Shown here piece after piece: positions 13,430 to 25,050 of a stretch of 64,000 bases of DNA. Source of the DNA: Homarus americanus (lineage: Eukaryota > Arthropoda > Malacostraca > Decapoda > Nephropidae); contig NW_024727827.1 of NCBI RefSeq assembly GCF_018991925.1, positions 1-64,000 on the forward strand. Direction: 5' to 3'. The notes under the pieces were generated by a model, which made no database searches, was not told where the DNA came from, and worked only from the letters and a program-made list of their open reading frames with translations. The position numbers were made by a program, and so were the translations under genes. Numbering within the stretch: position 1 is the first letter of the stretch; each line of letters starts with the position of its first letter.

Positions 13430-13435
13430 GACACA
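13430..13435 (+). terminator. Candidate polyadenylation signal, DHRS11-like gene
   Basis: AATAAA about 460 bp past the stop codon. Further AATAAA-type hexamers follow at about 13542 and 13562. Which one is used cannot be told from sequence. Confidence 0.35.
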
Positions 13436-13790
13436 TTTTTGTTTTTTGTTTTTGTAAACAATACAATATTACAAAATCAAACTAGCAAACACCTCTAACA
13501 AAGATATTATAAACATATGTATATATATACTGTATAAGTAATAAAATGAAAAATTATAATGAATAAAGTTGGTTAAAAAAAATTTATATTTTAGTTATTT
13601 TAAACCCCAAAGCATAAAGACGTTACAACAAAGATTGGAAGAAATAGGCAACATAAAATTGAAGACATAACAATTATTAAAATACTGTATGTCGTAATAC
13701 TAAAATAGTAAATTGATGATTATTTTATTAAGACAATAATAGTCAACCAACCTTTATTAATGTGAAAGGTGAGCTGCTGCTGCTTCTGTG

Positions 13791-13996
13791 TCAGCTTATA
13801 CAGTCATGGTTCAGAGCCACGACCAATGGAGAATGAATATCCATACTATTCCTGTACTCTGTCTTAATGACACTCATGGTTGAGAAGCCAGTCTCACAGA
13901 GGTATGTTGAAGGGAATGGGAGAAGAGTTTTCAGAGCAATTCAGTAAGACCAGGATATTCTGCTTTCAATTTTATCCAAAAGGAACCAAGTGATGT
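13791..13996 (-). pseudogene. hAT transposase C-terminal fragment (ZBED5-like), broken
   Basis: The minus strand reads FWIKLKAEYPGLTE, then after one apparent 1-nt deletion ALKTLLPFPSTYLCETGFST and MSVIKTEYRNSMDIHSPL, ending at a stop (13791-13793). Y-L-C-E-x-G-F-S followed by IKTxYRN is characteristic of the hAT dimerisation domain found in domesticated ZBED5/SCAND3/GTF2IRD2-type proteins and their parent transposons. Only about 65 residues remain, with a frameshift and no upstream catalytic part, so it is a dead copy. It lies between the convergent DHRS11-like and PPAN genes. Confidence 0.72.
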
Positions 13997-14063
13997 TTAG
14001 AAACTCATCTTCAATCAATCGTCAGCAGCCGGCTCCAACAATTTATCCTCCAGTGACACTTAC

Positions 14064-14120
14064 GCCCTCCACCCACCCCTGGAGCCCTCCAGTGGAGGGC
14101 TCCAGGGGTGGGTGGAGGGC
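14064..14120. repeat. Perfect 28-bp inverted repeat, 1-nt spacer
   Basis: Arms 14064-14091 and 14093-14120 are exact reverse complements around a single G. The arms are GC-rich (core CCACCCACCCCTGGAG). A further copy of part of the right arm follows directly to 14137. It lies in the short gap between two convergent genes, 582 bp past the PPAN stop codon. Confidence 0.92.
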
Positions 14121-14654
14121 TCCAGGGGTGGGTGGAGATAGACCAAAGGTAAAAAAGTATAAAATATGTATAGATAGACAGATTCATTATGAATATTTTA
14201 TATACAGTATATCTGTTGTAATTACTTCAAGGTATAAATTAATATAGCATCTATACTTTTAAGTGATACACCGTGTGGCAGAGAAGTCCACACAGTGTTG
14301 GTCTGAGGTGAGATGGAACACACACACACGAGGAAATTAAAATAAATGTTTTTTTTCTTTATTTATTGACAATTTAGATATATTTCCTTTTACCTTAATT
14401 TATTCTTGATTGAAATCCTGACCACATTTTAGGCAATATAATCCAGCAGGTTTTGGTTATCTATTTCTGACCATAATTACCTTAAATACAAAAATTTGAT
14501 CACATTAAACTACTAATTAAACGATTTATTTTTAGGGAAATCTATCAATCATCCTCATGAGTGTGGTGAACTTACGTTATAATTACTGTAGGTTATAATA
14601 TTTGATGGGAAAACACATTAAAGCCTGAAGAAATAACTCAATGGATTATCTCAA

Positions 14655-14660
14655 TTTATT
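14655..14660 (-). terminator. Candidate PPAN polyadenylation signal
   Basis: TTTATT on the plus strand is AATAAA on the coding strand, about 42 bp past the PPAN stop codon at 14702-14704. Confidence 0.5.
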
Positions 14661-14701
14661 GTGGTCGTTGGGGGTTGGGTGGTGGGGGAGGATCGACGCT
14701 A

Positions 14702-17700
14702 CTAACGTTTTTTCGATTTTTTACCGCTGAATTTTTTACCTTGGGTGATTTTTCTACCTTTTAAGTTTTCTCTCCTGATTCCACTCCTCATGGCGGCGGT
14801 GTTCTTCTTCGTCTTCCTCATTCCTTCGTTGTCATTCTTCGTTTTCTTCTTGATTCCTTCCTTTGTGTTTTTGTCCGCACTCTTGAATTTCTTCCTGATG
14901 GGACCACTGCCAGCGACAATCTTCCTCTTCTTTCTGACCCATGGTTTACTCATGAACAGGTCTGGAACATAAACAAGAGTATATAACACGAGCGGCCGCA
15001 TAAGATGCACACGGCCAGATGAGACGCAAATGGCCATATATGCTACACATGGCCATATAAGATACACATGGCCATATAAGACGCACGGCCATTAAGACGC
15101 GCGGCTATATAAGACGCACGGCCATTAAGACGCACGGCCATATAAGACACACGGCCATTAAGACGCACGGCCATATAAGACACACGGCCATTAAGACGCA
15201 CGGCCATATAAGACACACGGCCATTTTAGCAGGGAGTATTTAGGAAAAATTCTTGTGTATATATTCCTCCTGTCGCCATAGTTTTATTAATATATACAGT
15301 ACCAGTTAATGTTTGGAATAAATATAAATACAGTAATAAACAATAAATAAGTTACAACAGAAAGTAGTGTATTACCAAACCAGATAATAAATACCAAGTG
15401 AAAGATTAAGAGAGTGCCAGTCATGTGGTCCCTGGTTCACTATAGCAATGTAAACACCACCTCCCACTGAGCCAGCTAACTAACTCGTCTACAAACAAAT
15501 GTATATTCATTTTATGTATTTGGCCTTTAGGACAATTATTTCTTTTATTTTTCTCACAATATGTATGTAAGATGGTGTGTGTATGTATATAAGTAAAAAT
15601 AAATGAAGAAAGTTACATATATCTGCCCAAAACTACGAGTTGAAAAACAACCATAACACCTCACAGCTTGGCCCAGCAGCCTGGTGGTTACATGAGTCTA
15701 TCTTGGCTACAATGCTGCCAGTGATGTTAACAGATGTAAATGGTAAAAGAAAGTTACCTGTAAATCATCATTTGTTTCAGGTATTTGTAGATTTATAAAT
15801 AAATGTTGCAGGTATGACATTAATATATTGTAATGTTTGTAAGAGTTCAGAAATGGTTACTGCTTAGTTACCCCTGAAGAGTTGGGTGTCTGCCGTACGG
15901 ATGTTAATCGTCTCAGGTCATCATCATCAGTACAGTAGTTATAAATCCAGTTTTTATAATAAAAATAGTTGTGTGAGGTAGAATTTAGCTTACTGGAGGA
16001 ATCATTAGCTTACAGGAGACCACAACTTCACAAATATGAAGCAGGCTGATTTTTTTTAGCCAATTTTCGGACAAAAAAGTGCATCTTATATGCCGTAAAA
16101 CACGCGATATACTCAAGGTTATAAGACCACGTGCCGGGGGTTATTGGACTAATCCCAACTCTCCCGATCCGCCTTTCAAGCAATCCGCACCTGGTGTGCC
16201 ACCTCCCGTGACATATGAAAGTCCCTCTCTGACACATCCCTTTAAAAGTCCCTCTCTGACACATCCCTTTAAAAGTCCCTCTCTGACACATCCCTTTAAA
16301 GGTCCCTCTCTGACACATCCCTTTAAAAGTCCCTCTCTGACACATCCCTTTAAAGGTCCCTCTCTGACACATCCCTTTAAAAGTCCCTCTCTGACACATC
16401 CCTTTAATAATTTCTTCAAGTTCTTTTCTTATTTTTCAAGTCTTAAAATATTACCTTAGTACATTATTCTTGTTATTTTGTTATTTTTCAAGTTTTAAAA
16501 ATATTACTTTACTATTTTTCTAACACATAATCAGATAACTTCACTCACTGTGCTGGGTCAATCACAGTTCCCTAAGGTGCTGTGGTTCCTATGTTAAGTC
16601 TTTAGAAATAAATAAGTACAAATGTTAGTTGCTCTATCAGTCAAGTCAGTCGATAATACCACATTAATTAAGAGTTCTTCACTTAAACTAATCTAACCTA
16701 ATTTAAGCTAAACCTAACCTAACCAAACCTAAACATCACACAAGATACTCACCGGGGTCAGGTTCCTCTCCGACCTCATCTCTGTAATACTGAGCATCAT
16801 CATCTTCAATGTCTTCCCAATCAGCATCATCAACATCCTCCTCCTCTTCCTTCCTCTTCTTCTTTGTCTTCTCTTCCTCTTTCTTCGTCCCAACACCCAT
16901 ACCCTCCAGACATTTCTTCTTGTGTTCGTCCTTCTTCCTAGTCTTGGCGTCCACGTTCTCCTGCTGTTGTTTTTTCCGCTTCATCTTGAGTTGTCTGGGA
17001 GCGAATGAAGAAAATTTTAGTATAAGTATTAAAGTTAGTGTTGCTTAAATGTGTTCCTCTGATGTATAACTGAGATGACACATATGGTACAAAAGAGATG
17101 ACAAACACATATGGTACAATATATTACAACACATATGGTACAAAAGAGATGACAAACACATATGGTACAATATATTACAACACATATGGTACAAAAGAGA
17201 TGACAAACACATATGGTACAATATATTACAACACATATGGTACAAAAGAGATGACAAACACATATGGTACAATATATTACAACACATATGGTACAATGAT
17301 ATTACAACAACACATAAGGTACAATATATTACAACACATATGGTACAAAAGAGATGACAAACACATATGGTACAATATATTACAACACATAAGGTACAAT
17401 ATATTACAACACATATGGTACAAAAGAGATGACAAACACATATGGTACAATATATTACAACACATATGGTACAAAAGAGATGACAAACACATATGGTACA
17501 ATATATTACAACACATATGGTACAAAAGAGATGACAAACACATATGGTACAATATATTACAACACATATGGTACAATATATTACAACACATATGGTACAA
17601 AAGAGATGACAAACACATATGGTACAAAACAGATGACAAACACTTACTTCTTATGCTTCCGTTTCTTCTCTAACTGCAATTTCTCCTCGTCTGTCTTGGT

Positions 17701-18658
17701 GACAATTCTGTTGTAGAGAGTCTTACCATCCAGTAGTCCTTCCTCAATTTTCATGAGCTGGGAGGAGGAGGAAGGAAGGAGAGGGGGGTAAATAATTAAT
17801 CGAGAGATGTGTATTTTGATGTTGGTACCAGTCTGTAATGCTAGTACCAGTCTGTAATGCTAGTACCAGTCTAATTACAATCCCCACAGGTAGATTTGGA
17901 CACACACAATAACCTGACCTGACCTGACCTCCACAAAGAGAGAAAATAATAGAAAACGAGGATAATAAAGAGAGAAGGAGGAAGAAGAATGGGAGTGATA
18001 GGGAAGAACTAAGGAAGAGGAGGAAGGGGAAGGGGAGTGATAGGGAAGGTTTTGAATATGGGAGGTGAGATAGAGCTAACCTAACCAGATTGAGGTTGAG
18101 ACTGAATGAACTATGTAACGATGTGATGGCCTTGTTTCCAGTCACCCCTGAACTATGTAACGAGGAGGATTTAGAAAAAGGTAATACAAAAACAAACCCA
18201 AATTATTACAATAGTCATAATTACCTCGAGGGATAACCTGGGGCCGAGTTCCGATAATCTGACCGAGGATTTCTGCAGGCCAAGTTTTCTTCGAGCCACC
18301 TTCACATCTGCCATGACGTGGGCTGATGGGTCATCCTCTGCTTCACTCTCGGACAATATTGCTGCCCTGGCGAGTGATTTTAGCATCGGTGTTATTAGTT
18401 AAATCGTATTAATGTTATACAGGTGTAGTTTATAATTAAAATCCAATAGTAGTGTAATTTAAGTTTCAGGGCGTCTAATAATGTTATCTAGGCTTCGGTG
18501 TCTAATAATGTAATCTTAAGCTTTCAACTTCCAATAATGTAATTTAAGCTTTTGACTTCCAAGAATTCAAGCTTACTTTATATTTCCAGAATCTATTTAG
18601 TCACTCCCTGAACTGACTCCACCAAAATACTAACTACTATACTACCCAAGGTTTATCT

Positions 18659-18692
<34 letters not shown>

Positions 18693-21600
18693 ACTTTGTC
18701 ATGAACTCAGACACATCATTATAGCTACTCAGGTCCGGCAGTTTACGTTTGTTGAACTTTTTCACCGCCTTAGAGATCCCGACAGGCACTACATTGATAG
18801 AGTAGTGCCGGAAGTCAAACAAGCCGTCGTTAGGGTCGTAGTTGATCAGACAGCAGCGTTGAATCGTGTCCGTTTTTATCTTGAGAGAGAGAGGGGGGAT
18901 TTATGACAGTTTAATGTTAAATAACCTGTTGTTGTAATGTAAGACTGATTGTCTATGTTATTTCCTCATAAGGTGTATTTTAATATAGATGGTAAGGTAT
19001 TGAGGTGTTAAAAAGTTCCCCAAAATTTAAATAAAGACAAAAATAATAATAAGAAAAAGATAAATTAAAATGTAAAAAAAATCCCCAAATTCGAAGTAGG
19101 AATCAAAATATGTTCTGCGGTTTTTGCTTATTTCACCTTATTTTTCACCACACTAAAGGGATTTGGTTTGGTTTGGTTAGGTTAGTCAATAATATACCTG
19201 GTTTGGTGTGATGGTTGGGAACATATCTAAGAACATTCTGGCTGACAGCTGTAGGTGCAGGTCTCCACCCTCAGGCTGCAGGTTGGTCATCAAACAAGGA
19301 CCTGTTATGTACAGACCGCTGTGTACCCGATGTTTCTTCAACGACGACAGAACATCTTTACTCCGCGCGAAAACTTTGATTCTGTGAAAAAAGAAAATAA
19401 ATTAACAAGTTTCCCACATATTTCATAAAAGGAAAAATTAATGCTGACAAGCTGGCGACAATTTCCTCATAATTTTAATGTATTTTCTGATGGTTATGGC
19501 AATACTGCGACTTGTGTGTCTGAGTTATGTTGTTGAAGTGATGCCACTAGTGGGGTAAAATGACACAGTATAGAGTTATCAAAGAAAAATAAACACTTCA
19601 TAAATAAATATAATAATAATCGTAATAATAATGATGATAATAATAATAATAATAACCAATTACCTCATTCTGACTTCTCTTTACCCCCTTACAAACATAA
19701 CATCCCGACAAAACAGATCCGCGGAACACACCTGAAGGTAAGGGTCGGGCCGTGAGGTATCCGACACACCTTTAAGTACAGACCAACGCTCGTCTGGGAG
19801 AACGCCACAAGATGGGTTATGTTCAACTGTCCAGCTACAGCCACGAAGTCCTTGATGTTATTGTTCTTGGTGTGCTGAGGAAAAAAACAGACATTTATCG
19901 CACGGTGTAGTGATGGTCTCTGTCAGCCGGGACAATTGGCGCACAGCACTTCCGGGAACGAGAGATTTCCGGGTAATGGAAAAAAATGTTCTCGGAAGTT
20001 CCAGAAATTGCCCATTGCGTCATCTCTCCAACCCGGAAAAATGTCCCCGATCCCGGTATTTTCCGGGTACTGGGAAAATTTTATCTTTTTCGGAAAATGT
20101 GCCCCTCGGAAAATCGTTCCCAAAGCCGGAATTTTCCAGAAAATTCCGGCTTTGGGAACGATTTTCCGAGAATATTTCAATTCCGACCATAGGAGAGTTC
20201 CAGGTTTGAGGGATTGCAGCTAACAGAGATATTACTGTACAGGTATTTTAGTTTTGGTCATCCAGGGAATTGGTTAGGTTAGGTTAGGTATATAGATACA
20301 ACAATGACTATACTTAAATCTTACCATAATAACTAATGACAAACAAAATCTTCTAAAACATTTGAACAATTTTAACAGCATCATTTTTTAACTTAATTCA
20401 GATTACGTGAAGATTAGGTATCCAAACTGCCTAACCTAACCTACCCTAACCTAACCTACTCCTCCTGGGTAACATAAAGGAGTTAAATCATCACGTAAAA
20501 TAAGGTGGGACTTCAAAGGGTCACTTAACTACTCTTTATAATAATTACATCTGAATCTTTCATTTCAAATTTGTAAGAAAGAGAACTGGACAATAAGTAA
20601 ACCTTGTTCTATTAATCACGACGACTTAAAACAGACTTAAACATACTTAAACAGACTTAAAACAGACTTAAAACAGACTTAAACAGACTGTATATTTTGA
20701 TTATTTTTTCTTAAAGCAATAACAACAATGTAAAACACCAAAGGTAATTGATAAAAACAGTACAATTTAATTATATCGTTTGTCTAAGTGACTTTATCTA
20801 AGCGATTCAAATTTTTTAAAACAATAATAATTTTCATTTTCAAAAGTAGTGATTATTAATGTACAAGGAATAATTTGATGATGTGAGCAATATCTTGAAA
20901 GTCGTGTTTTATATAATTTTACCCATATTCCTACTGATGCTATTTTACCGTGAGTGCTCTCTGATTGGCTAAACGTCCATTACCGGCGAACGTGAGAATT
21001 ATATTTCACAGTGACTCTGACGGCATTTTGCATTTATTTCGCCGTGAGTCGATCGTTGTGTAGCTGTAAACCTAACCTAACCATATTTCTGTTGTGCAGG
21101 GAAACTTATCATTATAAAAGAAGCGACATTTACTAGAACCTAATAGAACGTAACCTAACCAACCCAAAAAACCTACCTAACTGTACCTAATAATAATAAT
21201 GGTTGCCCCTCAAAATGGAGAATGGCCGGCCCAAGGGCCACCTAGGTGTGAATTTGTTTAAGGTGTAGAAGCTGTCACCAACACAACAACCACACCCTAA
21301 GTTAACGAGCTGCATGACCCAGTGTTTAAGGTGTAGAAGCTGTCACCAACACAACAACCGCACCCTAAGTTAACGAGCTGCATGACCCAGTGTTTAAGGT
21401 GTAGAAGCTGTCGCCAACACAACAACCACACCCTAAGTTAATGAGCTGCATGACCCAGTGTTTAAGGTGTAGAAGCTGTCGCCAACACAACAACCACACC
21501 CTTAGTTAACGAGCTGCATGACCCAGTGTTTAAGGTGTAGAAGCTGTCACCAACACAACAACCACACCCTAAGTTAATGAGCTGCATGACCCAGTGTTTA

Positions 21601-24477
21601 AGGTGTAGAAGCTGTCACCAACACAACAACCACACCCTAAGTTAATGAGCTGCATGACCCAGTGTTTAAGGTGTAGAAGCTGTCACCAACACAACAACCA
21701 CACCCTAAGTTAACGAGCTGCATGACCCAGTGTTTAAGGTAGAAGCTGTCGCCACAACAACTACACCCCAAGTTAAGAGCTGCATGTCCTGTATGGTGAG
21801 CCGCTAACACAACAACCACACCTAAGTTAATGAGCTGCATGACCCAGTGTTTAAGGTGTAGAAGCTGTCGCCAACACAACAACCACACCCTAAGTTAACG
21901 AGCTGCATGACCCAGTGTTTAAGGTGTAGAAGCTGTCGCCAACACAACAACCACACCCTAAGTTAATGAGCTGCATGACCCAGTGTTTAAGGTGCAGAAG
22001 GTCGCCAACACAACAAACAACCCTGAGTTAATGAGCTGCATGACCCAGTGTTTAAGGTGTAGAAGCTGTCACCAACACAACAACCACACCCTAAGTTAAC
22101 GAGCTGCATGACCCAGTGTTTAAGGTGTAGAAGCTGTCACCAACACAACAACCACACCCTAAGTTAATGAGCTGCATGACCCAGTGTTTAAGGTGTAGAA
22201 GCTGTCACCAACACAACAACCACACCCTAAGTTACGAGCTGCATGACCCAGTGTTTAAGGTGTAGAAGCTGTCACCAACACAACAACCGCACCCTAAGTT
22301 AACGAGCTGCATGACCCAGTGTTTAAGGTGTAGAAGCTGTCACCAACACAACAACCACACCCTAAGTTAACGAGCTGCATGACCCAGTGTTTAAGGTGTA
22401 GAAGCTGTCGCCAACACAACAACCGCACCCTAAGTTAACGAGCTGTATGACCCAGTGTCAAGGAATAGTCCAAGAAGACCGGACAACTCACCGACTGCAC
22501 TGGCTAACCATTACCCCGGAACACGATCCACAAATCAATTAACATCCAGGTCCCCAATTACTGCTGCTGGGTAGACAGAGATAAATGGCGTAAGGAAACT
22601 TGCCCATAGCTTCACCCTGCCCGGGGATCGAACCCGGGTCCACTCACTTGCAAGGCGAGGATGCTGACCATTACACCACCTAACTTCCTAGCTGGGGGGG
22701 GGCAGTCACCTTGTCACATCAACAGAAAGAACTTAGCCAATCGCAGCACACTCACGGTAAAATAGCGTTAATAAGAACTAAGCCAGTGACAGCAACATAA
22801 CGACTGGTGTCACTCCTCACCCTGAGCTTGGTGGCAGTGTTAGGCTCCATCACCTGCCTCAAGTCTTCTGTCAGCTTCTTGATCTCCCTCCCAACATTAC
22901 CTCGACTAATAACAATACACTGGGGTACTCTCTCCTCTGTTGCTTGCTTGGCCCGGCTCTGGTCTCTGTTGCGCCGAGACAAACGACCCTGTTCAAGGCA
23001 ACGTGGTATTTAGAATTGGTTATTTTTACATACGAGTTATTAGAGTATATATACACGTTAAATATTTCAATCTATAATAATAATAATAGTAATAATAATA
23101 GTAATAACTGAGGGATGATACATTACAATCTCTAAACATTAGGCCCTGACACGTGACAAAAGTTTGCTATACATATTTTCTCTTAATCTAACCATTTCTT
23201 ATAGGTGCTGGACAACTCACACCCAAGGTCATATAGTGGGGCCCAGACAGGTCATATAGTGGGGCCCAGATAGGTCATATAGTGGGGCCCAGACAGGTCA
23301 TACAGTGGGGCCCAGACAGGTCATATAGTTGGGGGCCCAGACAGGTCATATAGTGGGGCCCAGACAGGTCATATAGTGGGGCCCAGAGGTCCACAGTGGG
23401 GCCCAGACAGGTCATATAGTGGGGGCCCAGACAGGTCATATAGTGGGGCCCAGACAGGTCATATAGGGGGCCCAGACAGGTCATATAGTGGGGCCCAGAC
23501 AGGTCACATAGTGGGGGCCCAGACAGGTCACATAGTGGGGCCCAGACAGGTATAGTGGGGCCCAGACATATAGTGGGGCCCAGACAGGTCATCATAGTGG
23601 GGCCCAGACAGGTCATATAGTGGGGCCCAGACATAGTGGTGGGGCCCAGACAGGTGGGGGCCCAGACAGGTCATATGGTAGGGGGCCCAGACAGGTCATA
23701 TAGTGGGGCCCAGACAGGTCATATAGTGGGGCCCAGACAGGTCATATAGTGGGGCCCAGACAGGTCACATATAGTGGGGCCCAGACAGGTCATATAGTGG
23801 GGCCCAGACAGGTAGTGGGGCCCAGACAGGTCATATAGTGGGGCCCAGACAGGTCATACAGTGGGGCCCAGACAGGTCACATAGTGGGGCCCAGACAGGT
23901 CATATAGTGGGGCCCAGACAGGTCATAGTGGGGGCCCAGACAGGTCACATAGTGGGGCCCAGACAGGTCATATAGTGGGGGCCCAGACAGGTCTCATATA
24001 GTGGGGGCCCAGACAGGTCACAGTGGGGCCCAGACAGGTCATATAGTGGGGCCCAGACAGGTCATATAGTGGGGCCCAGACAGGTCATATAGTGGGGCCC
24101 AGACAGGTCATATAGTGGGGGCCCAGACAGGTCATATAGTGGGGCCCAGACAGGTCATATAGTGGGGGGCCCAGACAGGTCATATGGGGGGCCCAGACAG
24201 GTCATATAGTGGGGCCCAGACAGGCCCAGACAGGTCATATAGTGGGGGCCCAGACAGGTCATATAGTGGGGGCCCAGACAGGTCATATAGTGGGGCCCAG
24301 ACAGGTCATATAGTGGGGCCCAGACAGGTCATATAGTGGGGCCCAGACAGGTCATATAGTGGGGGCCCAGACAGGTCATATAGTGGGGGCCCAGACAGGT
24401 CATATAGTGGGGGCCCAGACAGGTCATATCGAAGGGCCCCAAAAATAACCCTAACTCACCATTTTACGTCGAGGCAT
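14702..24477 (-). CDS. PPAN: Peter pan / Suppressor of SWI4 1 homologue, Brix-domain ribosome biogenesis factor
   Basis: Nucleolar Brix-domain protein of 60S subunit assembly (yeast Ssf1/Ssf2, Drosophila Peter pan). Coding exons in transcript order: 24460-24477, 22821-22988, 19732-19874, 19198-19381, 18695-18879, 18225-18366, 17648-17757, 16753-16994, 14702-14961. All borders are GT-AG with consistent phases, giving 483 residues against about 473 in human PPAN. The Brix region runs from about VPQCIVISRG (27-36), through RQVMEPNTATKLR (50-62), IKDFVAVAGQLNITH and LFDFRHYSINVVPVG, to SSVRLSELGPRLSLE near 280. Then come LMKIEEG, a Lys/Glu-rich tail with CLEGM, the conserved VGEEPDPDLF, and a very basic C-terminus. 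The first coding exon is only six codons (MPRRKM). Introns 1, 2, 7 and 8 hold large minisatellites. It is divergent from PRPF31. Confidence 0.96.
14988..15226. repeat. About 20-bp minisatellite in PPAN intron 8
   Basis: Repeats of 'AAGACGCACGGCCAT(TA)TA' with two alternating forms (CGC/CAC), becoming degenerate toward 14988. It begins 26 bp beyond the acceptor of the last PPAN exon. Confidence 0.85.
15227..16217. other. PPAN intron 8, no recognised feature
   Basis: AT-rich intronic sequence between two minisatellites. I see no exon, RNA gene or mobile element here. Confidence 0.6.
16218..16407. repeat. 27-bp minisatellite, 7 copies, PPAN intron 8
   Basis: Seven units with the core GTCCCTCTCTGACACATCCC, differing only by an A/G at one site. 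The 27-bp period keeps frames open on both strands (SPSLTHPFK on plus); this is not a gene. Confidence 0.93.
17075..17645. repeat. 51-bp composite minisatellite filling PPAN intron 7
   Basis: A 51-bp unit made of two related halves, each with 'ACACATATGGTACAA', followed by 'TATATTACA' or 'AAGAGATGAC'. About eleven units, some with an extra half-unit or a CATAAGG variant. It fills nearly the whole 653-bp intron and ends three bases from the exon 7 donor. The 51-bp period leaves open frames on both strands; these are not coding. Confidence 0.93.
20105..20170. repeat. Perfect 32-bp inverted repeat, 2-nt spacer
   Basis: Arms 20105-20136 and 20139-20170 are exact reverse complements (core CGTTCCCAAAGCCGGAATTT) around CA. 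It lies in PPAN intron 2 inside a 19.9-20.2 kb patch rich in TTCC/GGAA/CCGGG words. It could be the centre of a palindromic MITE, though no target duplication was seen. Confidence 0.93.
20230..21185. other. PPAN intron 2 sequence with AACCT-type motifs
   Basis: AT-rich intron with short runs of GGTTA/CCTAA pentamers (about 20272-20290, 20430-20460, 21070-21080) and a few 'AAACAGACTTA' repeats near 20630-20690. No exon or mobile element is recognised. Confidence 0.55.
21190..22460. repeat. 68-bp satellite inside a dispersed element, PPAN intron 2
   Basis: About 18 copies of a 68-bp unit containing TTAAGGTGTAGAAGCTGTC, ACAACAACCACACCC and GAGCTGCATGACCCAG. The left flank (about 21200-21250) includes 'ATGGCCGGC' and 'GGGCCACCTAGG'. 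The same flank joined to the same unit recurs in opposite orientation at 46253-46490 in a SKIC3 intron. The 68-bp unit therefore travels as part of a mobile element. Confidence 0.88.
22461..22690 (-). mobile_element. tRNA-derived SINE in PPAN intron 2
   Basis: On the minus strand an A-box-like TGGTGTAATGG (near 22670-22680) and a B box GGGTTCGATCCCC (near 22624-22636) bracket an anticodon-like arm CTCGC-CTTGCAA-GTGAG (TGC, alanine-type). The T stem pairs (CCGGG/CCCGG), but the outer acceptor strands do not pair. About 150 bp of unrelated tail follow, abutting the 68-bp satellite. This fits a SINE rather than a working tRNA gene. Confidence 0.65.
23225..24428. repeat. 23-24 bp minisatellite, about 50 copies, PPAN intron 1
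   Basis: Units with the core CAGGTCATATAGTGGGGCCC, varying by an extra G and small deletions. The array fills most of the 1.47-kb first intron and ends about 30 bp from the donor of the six-codon first exon. Confidence 0.95.
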
Positions 24478-25050
24478 TGTTGTATATTATGTTTCTCGTC
24501 GTGTAGTGTAATAAATCGTCCTTTTTCTCCCATAAATAAGAATTAATAAGCCATTAATAATCTTGGTCCCTCAGAGCCATGTGTTGATGGTTATATATCC
24601 CGCTCATGTTATCGTCTACCATCTCTTTTATATCTTACTTTTTTTCCTCTATTTTAAGTTATATATCTAAATTAGTTATTGAATATGTGTTAGGTAATTA
24701 ATTTATGTTTTTTTTATTTTGTTTTTTTGTTTTGTTTTTTGTTATTTTGGGGAATTGTTATATTTTATGGTATGGGTAGTTAGTGATATATCTAGTTAAA
24801 TCCAGTTTATGTATTTGAGAATTTTGTTATATTTTTATTTTATATCAAAACATTTTTAGTCTATAATCATTTATTTAATTATATGTATAGAAAATAATAG
24901 TTTATGTACGTAATTATATACTTAGAAATTATTATAGATTGTATAATATATCTGTGTTGTGAACCTGAATTATTGAGTCAGTATACATGACCCTCTATGG
25001 CAGGAAGTTAATGGTGAAGAATTTATCTGTTTTATCGTTATTTCTGGACC
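24478..25050. promoter_or_regulatory. Probable bidirectional promoter, PPAN / PRPF31
   Basis: 573 bp separate the start codons of two head-to-head genes. The region is AT-rich with T-tracts and no obvious CpG island; I cannot place a TATA box or initiator confidently. That it serves both genes is inferred from the geometry. Confidence 0.55.

Noticed and set aside
17098..17673. 191-codon open frame and its reverse-strand counterparts
   Set aside because: Produced by the 51-bp repeat (17-codon period, no stops) in a PPAN intron.
22615..22690. tRNA-Ala gene
   Set aside because: The acceptor stem does not pair and a non-tRNA tail continues, so it is treated as a SINE.
23225..24428. Regular array that could suggest a CRISPR
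   Set aside because: Units are back to back without unique spacers, in an animal intron.
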